This document shows, piece by piece, positions 25,159-33,178 of a stretch of 64,000 bases of DNA. The first letter of the stretch is position 1. Each line of letters opens with the position of its first letter. The DNA comes from Streptomyces cellulosae (GTDB lineage: Bacteria; Actinomycetota; Actinomycetes; Streptomycetales; Streptomycetaceae): contig NZ_JOEV01000012.1 of the NCBI RefSeq assembly GCF_000721105.1, positions 62,001 through 126,000 of the forward strand, read 5' to 3'. The translations under genes and the position numbers were made by a program. Under the pieces are notes generated by a model. The model was not told the origin of the DNA. It ran no database searches and worked only from the letters and a program-made list of their open reading frames with translations.

Positions 25159-25883
25159 TTGGCGGTCTCCTTCGAGAAGGGGTGGTTGAGGGGCCTGCGG
25201 GGCTGGGGCCGGATGCCTGGGCCGGCCTGGGCGGGACGGCCGGGAGGCCTGCGGAGCCGGGGTCGGGTGTCGCAGGCGGTCCGAGCTGGGGTCGGGTTTC
25301 GCAGGCGGTCCCAGCGGGTGATCGGGCGCCGCAGGCGGTCCGATCGGGTGATCGGGCGCCGCAGGCGGTCCCAGCAGGTGAGGCGGAGGTTGAACGGCGC
25401 CGGCGCCTGCGTCTGCGTCTGCGTCTGCGCCAGGTGTCCGGGGCCGACTGGGCGGGTGCCGGCGAGTGCCTGCGGGGCCGCCGAGACGTGGCGCCTGAGG
25501 ACCGGCCGTGCGGATGGGCGCGGGTGCGCGGCAGACGGCGGCAGACGGACGAGCGCGGGTGCGCGGAAGGAGGCACGTGAGGGTTCGGCCAGAACCGATC
25601 AGGGGCCGTCGGCAGGACGTGGGAAGCCCCGGCAGGACACGGGAGGTGGCGGTCACGACGTCGTCCGCCGAGCGCGGCGATCGCCTGCGCGAGCTCGGCG
25701 CGACCCATGTGCTGGACCGCTCCGGCGCCGACCGCAGAGGGGATGTGCGCGACGGCTGGACGCAGAATGCCGACCCCTCAAGGCAGGTGAACGACGGCAG
25801 GACGCGGGAAGCGGACGGCAACCGGTGCGGTAGTCGGTGCCGGAGGCGTGGCAAGGCGCGCGCCGTGCCGTGGGATGTGGCCG
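25159..25883. other. Gene-free 725-base gap with tandem repeats
   Basis: The stretch between the 8-TM protein stop and the epimerase leader holds repetitive, Pro/Ala-biased sequence in every frame and no domain-bearing ORF. It carries the 30-base tandem repeat listed separately and short TGCGTC repeats near 25408-25430. Long open frames exist on both strands, but they look like GC-bias artefacts. Confidence 0.6.
25271..25389. repeat. Intergenic tandem repeat, 4 copies of 29-30 bases
   Basis: Copies begin at 25271, 25300, 25330 and 25360, each opening with CGCAGGCGGTCC and most continuing with a variant of GGGTGATCGGGCGC. The second and third units differ from each other by very few bases. 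Lies upstream of the epimerase leader. Confidence 0.8.
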
Positions 25884-27221
25884 TCATGTCGGCTCACCCG
25901 GTCGGGTGTGGGCCGATGCTCGGGTCAGCGTGCGCGTGGCGTGGAGCAGGAGGGTGAGGGCGCCCAGGCCGCAGGTGAGGGTCTGGATGCCGCCCGGGCC
26001 CCAGGTGTCGGAGAGGGTGTGGACGGGAGTGGCGAGAAGGTCGCAGCCGGGGAGTCGGGCGGCGAAGACCGAGGCCAGGGCGACTGCCTGGGACGCGGCC
26101 GTGGCGGTGAGGACGACCTTCGGGGCGTGGGTGAAGCCGTGGACGGTGAGGAGGCGGGCGAGGAGCAGGAGGGCGCCCAGCGTGATGGTCTGGGCATAGG
26201 GCGACGGTTCGTCGAGGGCCGTACCGGAGATGGCCAGGAGGGCGGTGAGGGCACCGAGGAACAGGGCGAACGTGCCGAGCAGGAGGGGGCGTACAGAGGC
26301 GGCGAAGTCCTCCAGGCCTCGGCTGGCCGCCAGTTTGCGGCGGGCGCGGACGGCGAAGAGATGGGCACTCCAGGCGGCGGGGGCGCACGCCCACGCCAGG
26401 GCCGGCAGGGGTGCCAGAGCAAGGGGCCAGGGGGCGTTCCCGGTGCCGTCGGGGAGTCCGTCGGGCCCGCCGGCCAAGGCCGTCCCGAGCAGTCCGTCGC
26501 CGAGAAGGGCGCAGGCGAGGAGCCAGTACGTCCAGGTGCTGGTGGCGTTCGGGTGCGCGCGGGTTCTGGTGCCGAGCGGGCCGCGGGTCAGAACCGCGCG
26601 CATGCCCAGGGCCAGGACCAGCACACCCAAGGCGGCGACGGTCAGGCGGGCTCGGCCGCGGGTGAGGTGCAGGCCGACCACGGTGGCCGAGCAGAGGGCA
26701 CCGGGCAGGAGGGAGAGCAGGATCCAGTCGGCGCGGGCCCGCGGGACCTCCTGAGGGGTGGGACGCGGCGGACTCTCACCGTCACGGGAGACGCGGGCGT
26801 ACATCTCCTCGGCGAGGGAGAAGACGTCGCGGTGGCGGAAGCGGGCCGCGGTGCGGTCGGTGACGCCGTGGGCCTCCAGACCTGCCGCGATCTCCAGGGG
26901 GTCCACGGCCCGTTCGCACAGGTCGCGGTGACGATGCATCAGAGCTTTCACCGGGTCCGCTCCGGCGCGGCGGGCGGTTACGGGCCGACGCCGCCCAGCC
27001 GCTCTGGCCGTCTCGGCCGCTTCAGCAGTCGCCTCAGCTGCCTGAGCTGCCTCAGCTGTTTCAGCCACGCCAACGAAGGCCCCGGCGCCGCTCGAGTCCC
27101 CAGAGCGGCCCAGCTCCTCCACCCCGTCCACCCCGTCCAACCCGCCCAACCCGCCCAACCCGTCCAACCCGTCCAACTCTCCAAATGCACCCACCTCGCC
27201 GACCTCGCCCCGCCCGCTCAT
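25884..27221 (-). CDS. Uncharacterised 8-TM membrane protein next to PelF-like glycosyltransferase
   Basis: A 445-residue protein. N-terminal 90 residues are low complexity: repeated LDG/LGG triplets (about 16-36), then Ala/Glu repeats. A conserved-looking cytosolic block follows (LMHRHRDLCERAVDPLEIA near residue 95, then VTDRTAARFRHRDVFSL). About eight hydrophobic segments fill residues 150-425. I do not recognise the family, and it lacks the N-terminal signature of PelG. Start ATG 27221 overlaps the glycosyltransferase stop as TGATG, so the two are coupled; ATG 26939 would drop the low-complexity part. By context it may export or polymerise the product of the glycosyltransferase. Confidence 0.75.
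   Translation of the reverse strand: MSGRGEVGEVGAFGELDGLDGLGGLGGLDGVDGVEELGRSGDSSGAGAFVGVAETAEAAQAAEATAEAAETARAAGRRRPVTARRAGADPVKALMHRHRDLCERAVDPLEIAAGLEAHGVTDRTAARFRHRDVFSLAEEMYARVSRDGESPPRPTPQEVPRARADWILLSLLPGALCSATVVGLHLTRGRARLTVAALGVLVLALGMRAVLTRGPLGTRTRAHPNATSTWTYWLLACALLGDGLLGTALAGGPDGLPDGTGNAPWPLALAPLPALAWACAPAAWSAHLFAVRARRKLAASRGLEDFAASVRPLLLGTFALFLGALTALLAISGTALDEPSPYAQTITLGALLLLARLLTVHGFTHAPKVVLTATAASQAVALASVFAARLPGCDLLATPVHTLSDTWGPGGIQTLTCGLGALTLLLHATRTLTRASAHTRPGEPT
27120..27181. repeat. Coding 9-base tandem repeat
   Basis: About seven copies of a 9-base unit (AACCCGTCC and variants) inside the N-terminus of the 8-TM protein, read on the minus strand as LDG/LGG triplets. Confidence 0.75.
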
Positions 27222-29056
27222 CACGCCCCCTCCGTCGCGCTGACCGGCGTCACGCCTCGTACCGACGACGCACCGATCGACGACGCACCGATCGACGACG
27301 TACCGACGGACGACGCATCGACGGACGACGCATCGACCGACGACCCCCCCACCGGGGAAATCCCCGGCGACGAGGTCCCCGCCGACGTGCCCCGCACCGG
27401 TGGTCCCGCCGCCCAGCCGGGTCCGCCGCGGGCCACGAGGCCGGCGCCGCGCTCGGTCCAGCTGCCGGGTACGTGGGACTCGGCGGGGGCGGCGAACGGC
27501 AGGGGTTCGCCGGTGTCGTCGAGGAGGACCCGGCGGACCGGGGTACGCGAGACGATCTCCAGGTAAATGCCGTGAAATGCCGCGATGTTCTGCTCCACCG
27601 TGAACAGTTCGAGCGCTCGGGCGCGCGCGGCGGCGCCCAGACGCGCTCGGCGCTCAGGGTCGCGCAGCAGCGCCACGCACGCCTCGGCAAGCGCCCGCGG
27701 ATTGCGCGGGGGTACGACGAGCCCGGTGCCGCCGATGACCTCCACGACCGCGCCCACGTCCGTGGACACCGTCGCCCGGCCGCAGAACATGGCCTCGACC
27801 AGGCCGACCGGAAAGCCCTCGACGACACTGGACAGGACGGTCACGGCGCCGGCGGCGTACGCGTCGGCGGGGGACGGCAGCTCAGGTCCGCCGATCTCCT
27901 CGAAGGACACCGGGTTGTCGCCGACGGCGTGTGGCCCGTCGGCCTCGTCCGGGAAGAGCTGTGCGGCCAGCACCCGGCAGTGACCGAGGTAGGCCGCGCC
28001 CTCGGGCCCCGAGGGAACGCCGACGATCCGGAGCCGGGTCTTGGGCTCCTCCCTGCGGACCTCGGCGAAGGCGTGCAGCAACGACACCAGGTCCTTGGCC
28101 GGTTCCACCCGGCCCACCCAGACGAGCGTGTCGTGGTCCGCGCACTCCGGCGACTCGCCGACCTCCGCGAAGGGGGCGGCCTCCATGCCCGGGTAGACCG
28201 TGCGGAGCTTCTCGCGCTGAGCGCCGCAGCGCTCCTGCCAGCGGCGGGCGTGCGCGTTGCCGGGCGTGACGAGCGTGGCCCGGCGGTAGGTCTCCGCGGC
28301 GAGCCTGCCGTGGAAGGCGGTGAGCAGAGCCCGTACGGCGGGCGCGGCCTGCGTGGCCGTCAGATAGTGGGTGCGCAGCCGCACGCCGTACTCGGTCACC
28401 AGCAGGGGCACGCCGGTGAAGTGCCGTGCCAGCAGCCCGGGCAGGGCCGCCGGGCCGCCGGAGGCCGCGTGGCACAGGTCGACCGAGCCGAGGCCGTCGT
28501 CCTCGTACCAGTCGAGCGACAGGGGGCGCAGGGCACGTTCCAGTTGCGCGGCGACTGCGAGCAGCTCGGGGACGCGCGCCTCGCGGGCCGTGCCCGGGGC
28601 GCCGGGCGCACGACAGGCGCGCTCGAGGGCGCGCACGGCGGCCTCGGAGCGGAGCGCGCCCACCAGCCCGCCCTCGTCGCGGGCGAGTTCGGCTAGCCCG
28701 TACAGCGCGCTGGCGAAACGGTCCGCCTCAGTGGCCGACGACTCGCCCGGGGCCTCCCAGGCGCTCCCCTCGCACAAGGCGGCCGCCAACTCCCCGTAGC
28801 ACTCGGCGAACCGCCGGCGTGCGCGCCGTCCGTACACCACCTCGTCGTCCTCGGCCATCCACAGCGGCGCCGTACGCACCCTGCTGACCTGCGGCGGCAG
28901 CGGGATCCAGCCCTCGTCCTCCTGACGTTCGCTGCGACTGAGCGCGTAGATGTCGAACTCGTGCTGCTCAAGCCCGCGCACGAGCCGGTCGCACCAGAAC
29001 CCGGCGTCACCGCTCACATACGGATAGCCACCCTCCGTAAGCAGTCCGATGCGCAC
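27221..29056 (-). CDS. PelF-like glycosyltransferase (DUF3492 + GT4)
   Basis: A 611-residue glycosyltransferase. It opens with VRIGLLTEGGYPYVSGDAGF, the hallmark of DUF3492, the N-terminal domain of PelF, which polymerises the GalNAc-rich Pel polysaccharide. A GT-B/GT4 C-terminal half follows: TLVWVGRVEPAKDL, RLRIVGVPSG, and the donor-site region SSVVEGFPVGLVEAMFCGR with the E-x7-E pair. The last 70 residues are Ser/Gly-rich and end in repeated five-residue units. GTG 29056 is chosen because it starts exactly at the conserved VRIGLLTEGG with a GGGGG tract upstream. Cytosolic. It heads a set with an 8-TM protein, an epimerase and a spherulin-4 protein, consistent with a Pel-like or other amino-sugar polymer. 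The exact donor sugar is inferred only. Confidence 0.88.
   Translation of the reverse strand: MRIGLLTEGGYPYVSGDAGFWCDRLVRGLEQHEFDIYALSRSERQEDEGWIPLPPQVSRVRTAPLWMAEDDEVVYGRRARRRFAECYGELAAALCEGSAWEAPGESSATEADRFASALYGLAELARDEGGLVGALRSEAAVRALERACRAPGAPGTAREARVPELLAVAAQLERALRPLSLDWYEDDGLGSVDLCHAASGGPAALPGLLARHFTGVPLLVTEYGVRLRTHYLTATQAAPAVRALLTAFHGRLAAETYRRATLVTPGNAHARRWQERCGAQREKLRTVYPGMEAAPFAEVGESPECADHDTLVWVGRVEPAKDLVSLLHAFAEVRREEPKTRLRIVGVPSGPEGAAYLGHCRVLAAQLFPDEADGPHAVGDNPVSFEEIGGPELPSPADAYAAGAVTVLSSVVEGFPVGLVEAMFCGRATVSTDVGAVVEVIGGTGLVVPPRNPRALAEACVALLRDPERRARLGAAARARALELFTVEQNIAAFHGIYLEIVSRTPVRRVLLDDTGEPLPFAAPAESHVPGSWTERGAGLVARGGPGWAAGPPVRGTSAGTSSPGISPVGGSSVDASSVDASSVGTSSIGASSIGASSVRGVTPVSATEGA
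27272..27346. repeat. Coding 15-base tandem repeat
   Basis: Five copies of a 15-base unit (ACCGATCGACGACGC and variants) starting at 27272, 27287, 27302, 27317 and 27332. On the minus strand it encodes five-residue units such as DASSV and GASSI at the C-terminus of the glycosyltransferase. Confidence 0.85.
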
Positions 29057-29270
29057 GAACGCACCCCCGATCTCCCGTCTGGGGAGCCGCCGTTGGTCCG
29101 GCGACTCGCAGCGGGACGAACGTATGCGGACAAGGCGGTGGCGCGACGGACGGTTGTCCATCGCGCCACCAAAAGGGGTGAACGGTCGTAACTTTCCTGT
29201 GCGGATCGCGTTCTGTCGCGCTAAGAGATCAAGTGCGCACGGATCGTCACAGGCGGACGGGGTCCGGGTG

Positions 29271-31103
29271 TCACGTCACGGCCGACTCGCGGCGGTCCGC
29301 GTCACGCAGGTCCGCATCACGCCGCGCCGATTCGTGCCGGGCCGACTCCTGTGCGGCGGCCCTGCGCCGGGCCGCCCTGCGCCGGGCCGCGATCTCCGGG
29401 TCCAGCGCGGGTACGGCGGCCAGGAGTTGCTGGGTGTACGGGTCCTGCGGGTTGCCGTACACCTCGTCGGCCGGACCGGACTCGACGAGCCGCCCGCGGC
29501 GCATCACCGCGACCCGGTCGCTGACCTGGCGGACGACGGCGAGGTCGTGGGCGACGAAGACGAGGGCGAGCCCGAGTTCGCGCTGCAGCTCACCGAGCAG
29601 GGCGACCACCTGGGCCTGGGTGGTGACGTCCAGCGCGGAGACCGGCTCGTCGCAGACGATGACGTGCGGGTCGGCCGCGAGCGCCCGAGCGATGCCCACG
29701 CGCTGGCGCTGACCGCCGCTGAACTCGTGGGGGTAGCGGTCGTAGTGCGCCGCTTCGAGCCCCACGCGCTCCAGCAGTGCCCGTACGCGCCCCCGGATGC
29801 GCCCTTCGTCCCGCTCTCCCCGCGCGCGCAGCGGATCGGCGATCGACTCGCCCACGCTACGGCGGGGGTTGAGGGAGGAGACGGGGTCCTGGAAGACCAT
29901 CTGTACGGCCGGATTCACGCCCACGCGCGCGTGCCCGATGTCACGCACCTCCCCCGCCGTCGGCTCCAGGAGGCCGACGAGCATGCGGCCCAGGGTCGTC
30001 TTGCCGCTGCCGCTCTCGCCGACGACGCCCAGGGTCTCGCCGCGGCGGATGGTCAGCGACACGCCGTCCACAGCGGCGAACGCCCGCTTCCCGCGCCCGA
30101 ACTCGCGCCGCAGACCGACCGCCTCCAGGACCACCCCTTCTTCGATGGCCTCCTCATGGACGACCCCTTCTACGACGGCCTCCTCATGGACGACCCCTTC
30201 TACGACGGCCTCCCCATGGACAACCCCTTCTACGACGGCCTCCTCCACAACATGCCCTTCCACGACGCCCTCCTCCACGACGGCGCTCTCAAGAACGGCC
30301 TCCTGGGAGGCCTCGGGCAGGGCACGCGGCGCGTCCACCCGCGGAACCGCCCCCAGCAGTTCCCGGGTGTACGCCTCCGAGGGCGCCCCCAGTACGGCAC
30401 CGACCGACCCGTGTTCGACGACCCGCCCGTGCCGCATGACCAGGACGTCGTCGACGCTCTCCGCGGCGACGCCCACGTCGTGCGTGACCAGGAGCAGGCC
30501 CATCCCGGTCTCCTCGCGCAGGGTGTGCAGCAGGTCGAGAATCTGGGCCTGGACGGTGACGTCGAGCGCGGTCGTCGGCTCGTCGGCGATCAGCAGTTCG
30601 GGTTCGCAGGCCAGGGCCATCGCGATGAGGGCGCGCTGCCGCATGCCGCCGCTGAACTCGTGCGGCCGGGACCGGGACCGGCGCCGGGCGTCCGCGATGC
30701 CCACCCGGTCCAGTACGTCCACCGCACGCGCGCGTGCCGCTCGGCGCGATGCGCGCGTGTGCACGCGGTACACCTCGGCGATCTGGTCCCCGATCGCGTA
30801 GTACGGGTCGAGGGACGACAGCGGGTCCTGGAAGACCATGGCGGCCTTTCCGCCCCGCAGCCGCCGCAGCGCGTCCTCCGGTGCCCGCGCCACGTCGGTG
30901 CCGGCGACCTCGACCGAGCCGCTCACGCGTGCTCCCGTGCCGCGGTGCAGCCCCAGCAGAGCCGAGGCGACCGTGGACTTGCCGGAGCCTGACTCGCCGA
31001 CCAGGGCGAGGGCGGCACCCTGCTCCAGCCGCAGGGAGAGCCCGTCGACCGCGCGCAGGTCGCCGAAATCGACCGTCAGATCCGAGACTTGGACGAGACT
31101 CAC
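29271..31103 (-). CDS. Peptide-type ABC transporter ATPase, fused DppD-DppF double NBD
   Basis: A 610-residue protein with two complete nucleotide-binding domains of the oligopeptide/nickel importer family in one chain. First NBD: Walker [10 protein letters not shown] (36-44), signature EFSGGMRQR, Walker [13 protein letters not shown]. Second [12 protein letters not shown] near 360, [21 protein letters not shown]. Between them (about 273-323) is a run of acidic/valine decapeptide repeats. The C-terminus is an Arg/Ala-rich tail. It would energise the permease pair encoded just upstream; separate DppD and DppF are more usual, and fused forms are common in Streptomyces. The start GTG 31103 overlaps the permease stop as GTGA. 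Last gene of the operon SBP-permease-permease-ATPase. Confidence 0.95.
   Translation of the reverse strand: MSLVQVSDLTVDFGDLRAVDGLSLRLEQGAALALVGESGSGKSTVASALLGLHRGTGARVSGSVEVAGTDVARAPEDALRRLRGGKAAMVFQDPLSSLDPYYAIGDQIAEVYRVHTRASRRAARARAVDVLDRVGIADARRRSRSRPHEFSGGMRQRALIAMALACEPELLIADEPTTALDVTVQAQILDLLHTLREETGMGLLLVTHDVGVAAESVDDVLVMRHGRVVEHGSVGAVLGAPSEAYTRELLGAVPRVDAPRALPEASQEAVLESAVVEEGVVEGHVVEEAVVEGVVHGEAVVEGVVHEEAVVEGVVHEEAIEEGVVLEAVGLRREFGRGKRAFAAVDGVSLTIRRGETLGVVGESGSGKTTLGRMLVGLLEPTAGEVRDIGHARVGVNPAVQMVFQDPVSSLNPRRSVGESIADPLRARGERDEGRIRGRVRALLERVGLEAAHYDRYPHEFSGGQRQRVGIARALAADPHVIVCDEPVSALDVTTQAQVVALLGELQRELGLALVFVAHDLAVVRQVSDRVAVMRRGRLVESGPADEVYGNPQDPYTQQLLAAVPALDPEIAARRRAARRRAAAQESARHESARRDADLRDADRRESAVT
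30133..30282. repeat. Coding 30-base tandem repeat in the ABC ATPase linker
   Basis: Five units starting at 30133, 30163, 30193, 30223 and 30253, typified by CCCCTTCTACGACGGCCTCC. On the minus strand each encodes a decapeptide like [10 protein letters not shown]. The second and third copies are almost identical, pointing to recent expansion or contraction in frame. Confidence 0.9.
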
Positions 31104-32098
31104 GTCAGTACCACCCGTCGGTCGGCCACCGCGTACAGCACGTCAGCGACGGCGTTGGCGACGACCACGAAGAAGCCGATGACCAGGACCATGCCGACGA
31201 CCACGGGGAGGTCGACGACGTTCACGGCGTGCACCAGTTCCTGGCCGATGCCGGGCAGGCCGAAGAGCGACTCCACGAGGACGGCGCCGCCCACCGCGGA
31301 GCCGAAGTCGTTGGCGTTCAGGGCGATGATCGGCGCCAGGGCGCCCCGCAGCGCGTGCCGGCCGACGATCGACCGTTCACTGACGCCGTAGGCCCGGAAG
31401 GTGCGGATGTGGTCCTCGGCGAGCGTCTCGAGCATGGACGCCCGGGTCAGCCGCGCGAAATAGGCCGCCTCGCCGAGGGCGAGGGTGAACCACGGCAGCA
31501 GCAGGCCCCATGCCCACTGCTCCGGGTCGTCGGAGAGGGACACGTACTCAGGGAAGGGCAGCAGCTCCAGTTGTCCGCAGATCACGATCATCAGGACGAG
31601 ACCGATGACGAAGACGGGCGTGGCGATGCCCGCGAGGGTGACGCCGGTCAGCGCGCGCTCGGTGAACCGGCCGCGTCGCCAGGCGGAGAGCACCCCCGTG
31701 CCGACGCCCAGCAGCAGCCAGAGCACCATCGCGCCGACCACCAGCGAGAGGCTGACGGGCAGCTTGGTCAGGATGATCCGCATGACCTGCTGGTCGCTCT
31801 GGTACGACAGCCCGAGGCAGGGTGCCGAGCAGTGCTCGACGGACGTGCCGGTCGAGTAGTCCTGGCCGGCGACGATGCCTTCCAGGAAGTGCCAGTAGCG
31901 CAGGTACAGCGGGTCGTCGAGCTTGAGCTGCTGGGCGACCTGGTGCACCTGTTCCGGCGAACAGCGCGGGCCACAGGTGATCTGGGCGACGTTGCCGGGA
32001 GTGGCGTAGAAGACCACGTAGATGATCACCGAGAGGGCGAGCAGGGTGAGTACCGCGCCCGCGGCACGGCGCAGCGCGAAGCCGGCGAAGCCGCTCAT
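31100..32098 (-). CDS. ABC transporter permease, DppB/OppB type
   Basis: A 332-residue inner-membrane permease. It starts with a TM segment in an AGAVLTLLALSVIIYVVF context, followed by a larger extracytoplasmic loop with four Cys (CGPRC, HCSAPC), unusual for DppB. Five further TM segments follow. The cytoplasmic EAA-type loop ARLTRASMLETLAEDHIRT shows the ATPase-binding Glu-Ala-Gly region. It overlaps the next permease (ATGA at 32095-32098) and the ATPase start (GTGA), so the operon is translationally coupled. It forms the channel with the DppC-type permease. Substrate class (peptides, nickel, other) cannot be told from the permease. Confidence 0.93.
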   Translation of the reverse strand: MSGFAGFALRRAAGAVLTLLALSVIIYVVFYATPGNVAQITCGPRCSPEQVHQVAQQLKLDDPLYLRYWHFLEGIVAGQDYSTGTSVEHCSAPCLGLSYQSDQQVMRIILTKLPVSLSLVVGAMVLWLLLGVGTGVLSAWRRGRFTERALTGVTLAGIATPVFVIGLVLMIVICGQLELLPFPEYVSLSDDPEQWAWGLLLPWFTLALGEAAYFARLTRASMLETLAEDHIRTFRAYGVSERSIVGRHALRGALAPIIALNANDFGSAVGGAVLVESLFGLPGIGQELVHAVNVVDLPVVVGMVLVIGFFVVVANAVADVLYAVADRRVVLT

Positions 32099-33174
32099 GA
32101 CCGCACCTCCTTCTCGACGCCGGCGCCCACCGTCTTCGCGGGCTTCGCGACGCCCGCGTCCACCGTCCCGACGCCCCCGTCCGCCTTCGCCTCCCCCTTG
32201 CGCCCCGTACCGACGCGCAGGCGGGAGACCGCGCGCGGGTCCAGGGCGGTGCGGACGCCGTCGCCGAGGACGGTGAGGGCGAGCACGGTCAGGAACAGGG
32301 CGCCGGCGGGCAGCAGGAGGTACTGCGGGGCCGCCTGGTACCAGACGTCGGCCGAGGTGAGCATCTGTCCCCAGGACGGGGTGGGCGGCTTCACGCCGAC
32401 GCCGAGGAAGGACAGGGCGGCCTCGATGGTGATGTTGGCCGGCACCATGAGCGCGGCGTAGGTGATGACGGGGGCGGCGAGGCCGGGCAGCAGTTCCCGG
32501 CGCGCGATCCGCAGGGTGCCCCAGCCGCTGAGCCGGGCGGCGGCCACGTAGTCGAGCTCCTTGAGGGTGAGCGTCTGGGCCCGGGTGATCTTGGCGATGG
32601 TGCCCCAGGCGACGAAGCCGATGATGAGCGCGACCAGCACGGGCCTCGGGAAGCTGCTGGGCACGACGGCCAGCAATGCCAACGCCATGATCATCAACGG
32701 CATCGCGACGATGATGTCGGTGATCCGGCTCAACAGTTGATCAACCCATCGGTTCCCGAGCGCGGCGGCGACGCCCACCACGACTCCGATGGCGACCTGT
32801 ACGGCGGTCGCGGCCAGAGCCACGCCCAGGGAGACGCGCGCGCCGTACACCAGGCGCGCGAACAGGTCCCGCCCGGTCTGCGGTTCCACACCGAGCCAGT
32901 GGTCGCCGCCGATGCCGCCGAAGGACCCGAGAGGCACGCCGCCGCGCGCCGAGTCGACCAGTGAGGGGTGGTAGGTGGTCGGGTCCTGGCCCTCGATCGC
33001 GGTGAGCAGCGGTGCGGCGAGCGCGACCAGGACGAGCAGCGCGACCACGATCGCCGCGACGAGGGCGGCGCGCTGCACCCGCAGCCGCCGCCAGAACTGA
33101 CGGGCCCCCGAGACCGCCGGGACGGGCTGCGTACCCGTACCGGCGGCCTCGACGGCGACAAATGCCTCACTCAT
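32095..33174 (-). CDS. ABC transporter permease, DppC/OppC type
   Basis: A 359-residue partner permease. It has a short cytoplasmic N-terminus, TM1 at about residues 35-57, then the extracytoplasmic region with GTDxxGRD-like sequence (HWLGVEPQTGRDLFARLVYG) typical of OppC proteins, and five further TM segments. The EAA loop reads AAARLSGWGTLRIARREL. A Lys/Val/Ala-rich tail (about 310-359) ends the protein. Start ATG 33174, 4 bases after the SBP stop at 33179. It completes the transmembrane pair of the importer. Confidence 0.93.
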   Translation of the reverse strand: MSEAFVAVEAAGTGTQPVPAVSGARQFWRRLRVQRAALVAAIVVALLVLVALAAPLLTAIEGQDPTTYHPSLVDSARGGVPLGSFGGIGGDHWLGVEPQTGRDLFARLVYGARVSLGVALAATAVQVAIGVVVGVAAALGNRWVDQLLSRITDIIVAMPLMIMALALLAVVPSSFPRPVLVALIIGFVAWGTIAKITRAQTLTLKELDYVAAARLSGWGTLRIARRELLPGLAAPVITYAALMVPANITIEAALSFLGVGVKPPTPSWGQMLTSADVWYQAAPQYLLLPAGALFLTVLALTVLGDGVRTALDPRAVSRLRVGTGRKGEAKADGGVGTVDAGVAKPAKTVGAGVEKEVRS

Positions 33175-33178
33175 GGCG

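Noticed and set aside
25271..25389. CRISPR array
   Set aside because: Head-to-tail 30-base units without spacers.
24152..25708. Epimerase extended to 518 residues
   Set aside because: The upstream part is repeat-derived, Arg/Pro-rich and precedes the normal MRVLLIGANGYLG start.
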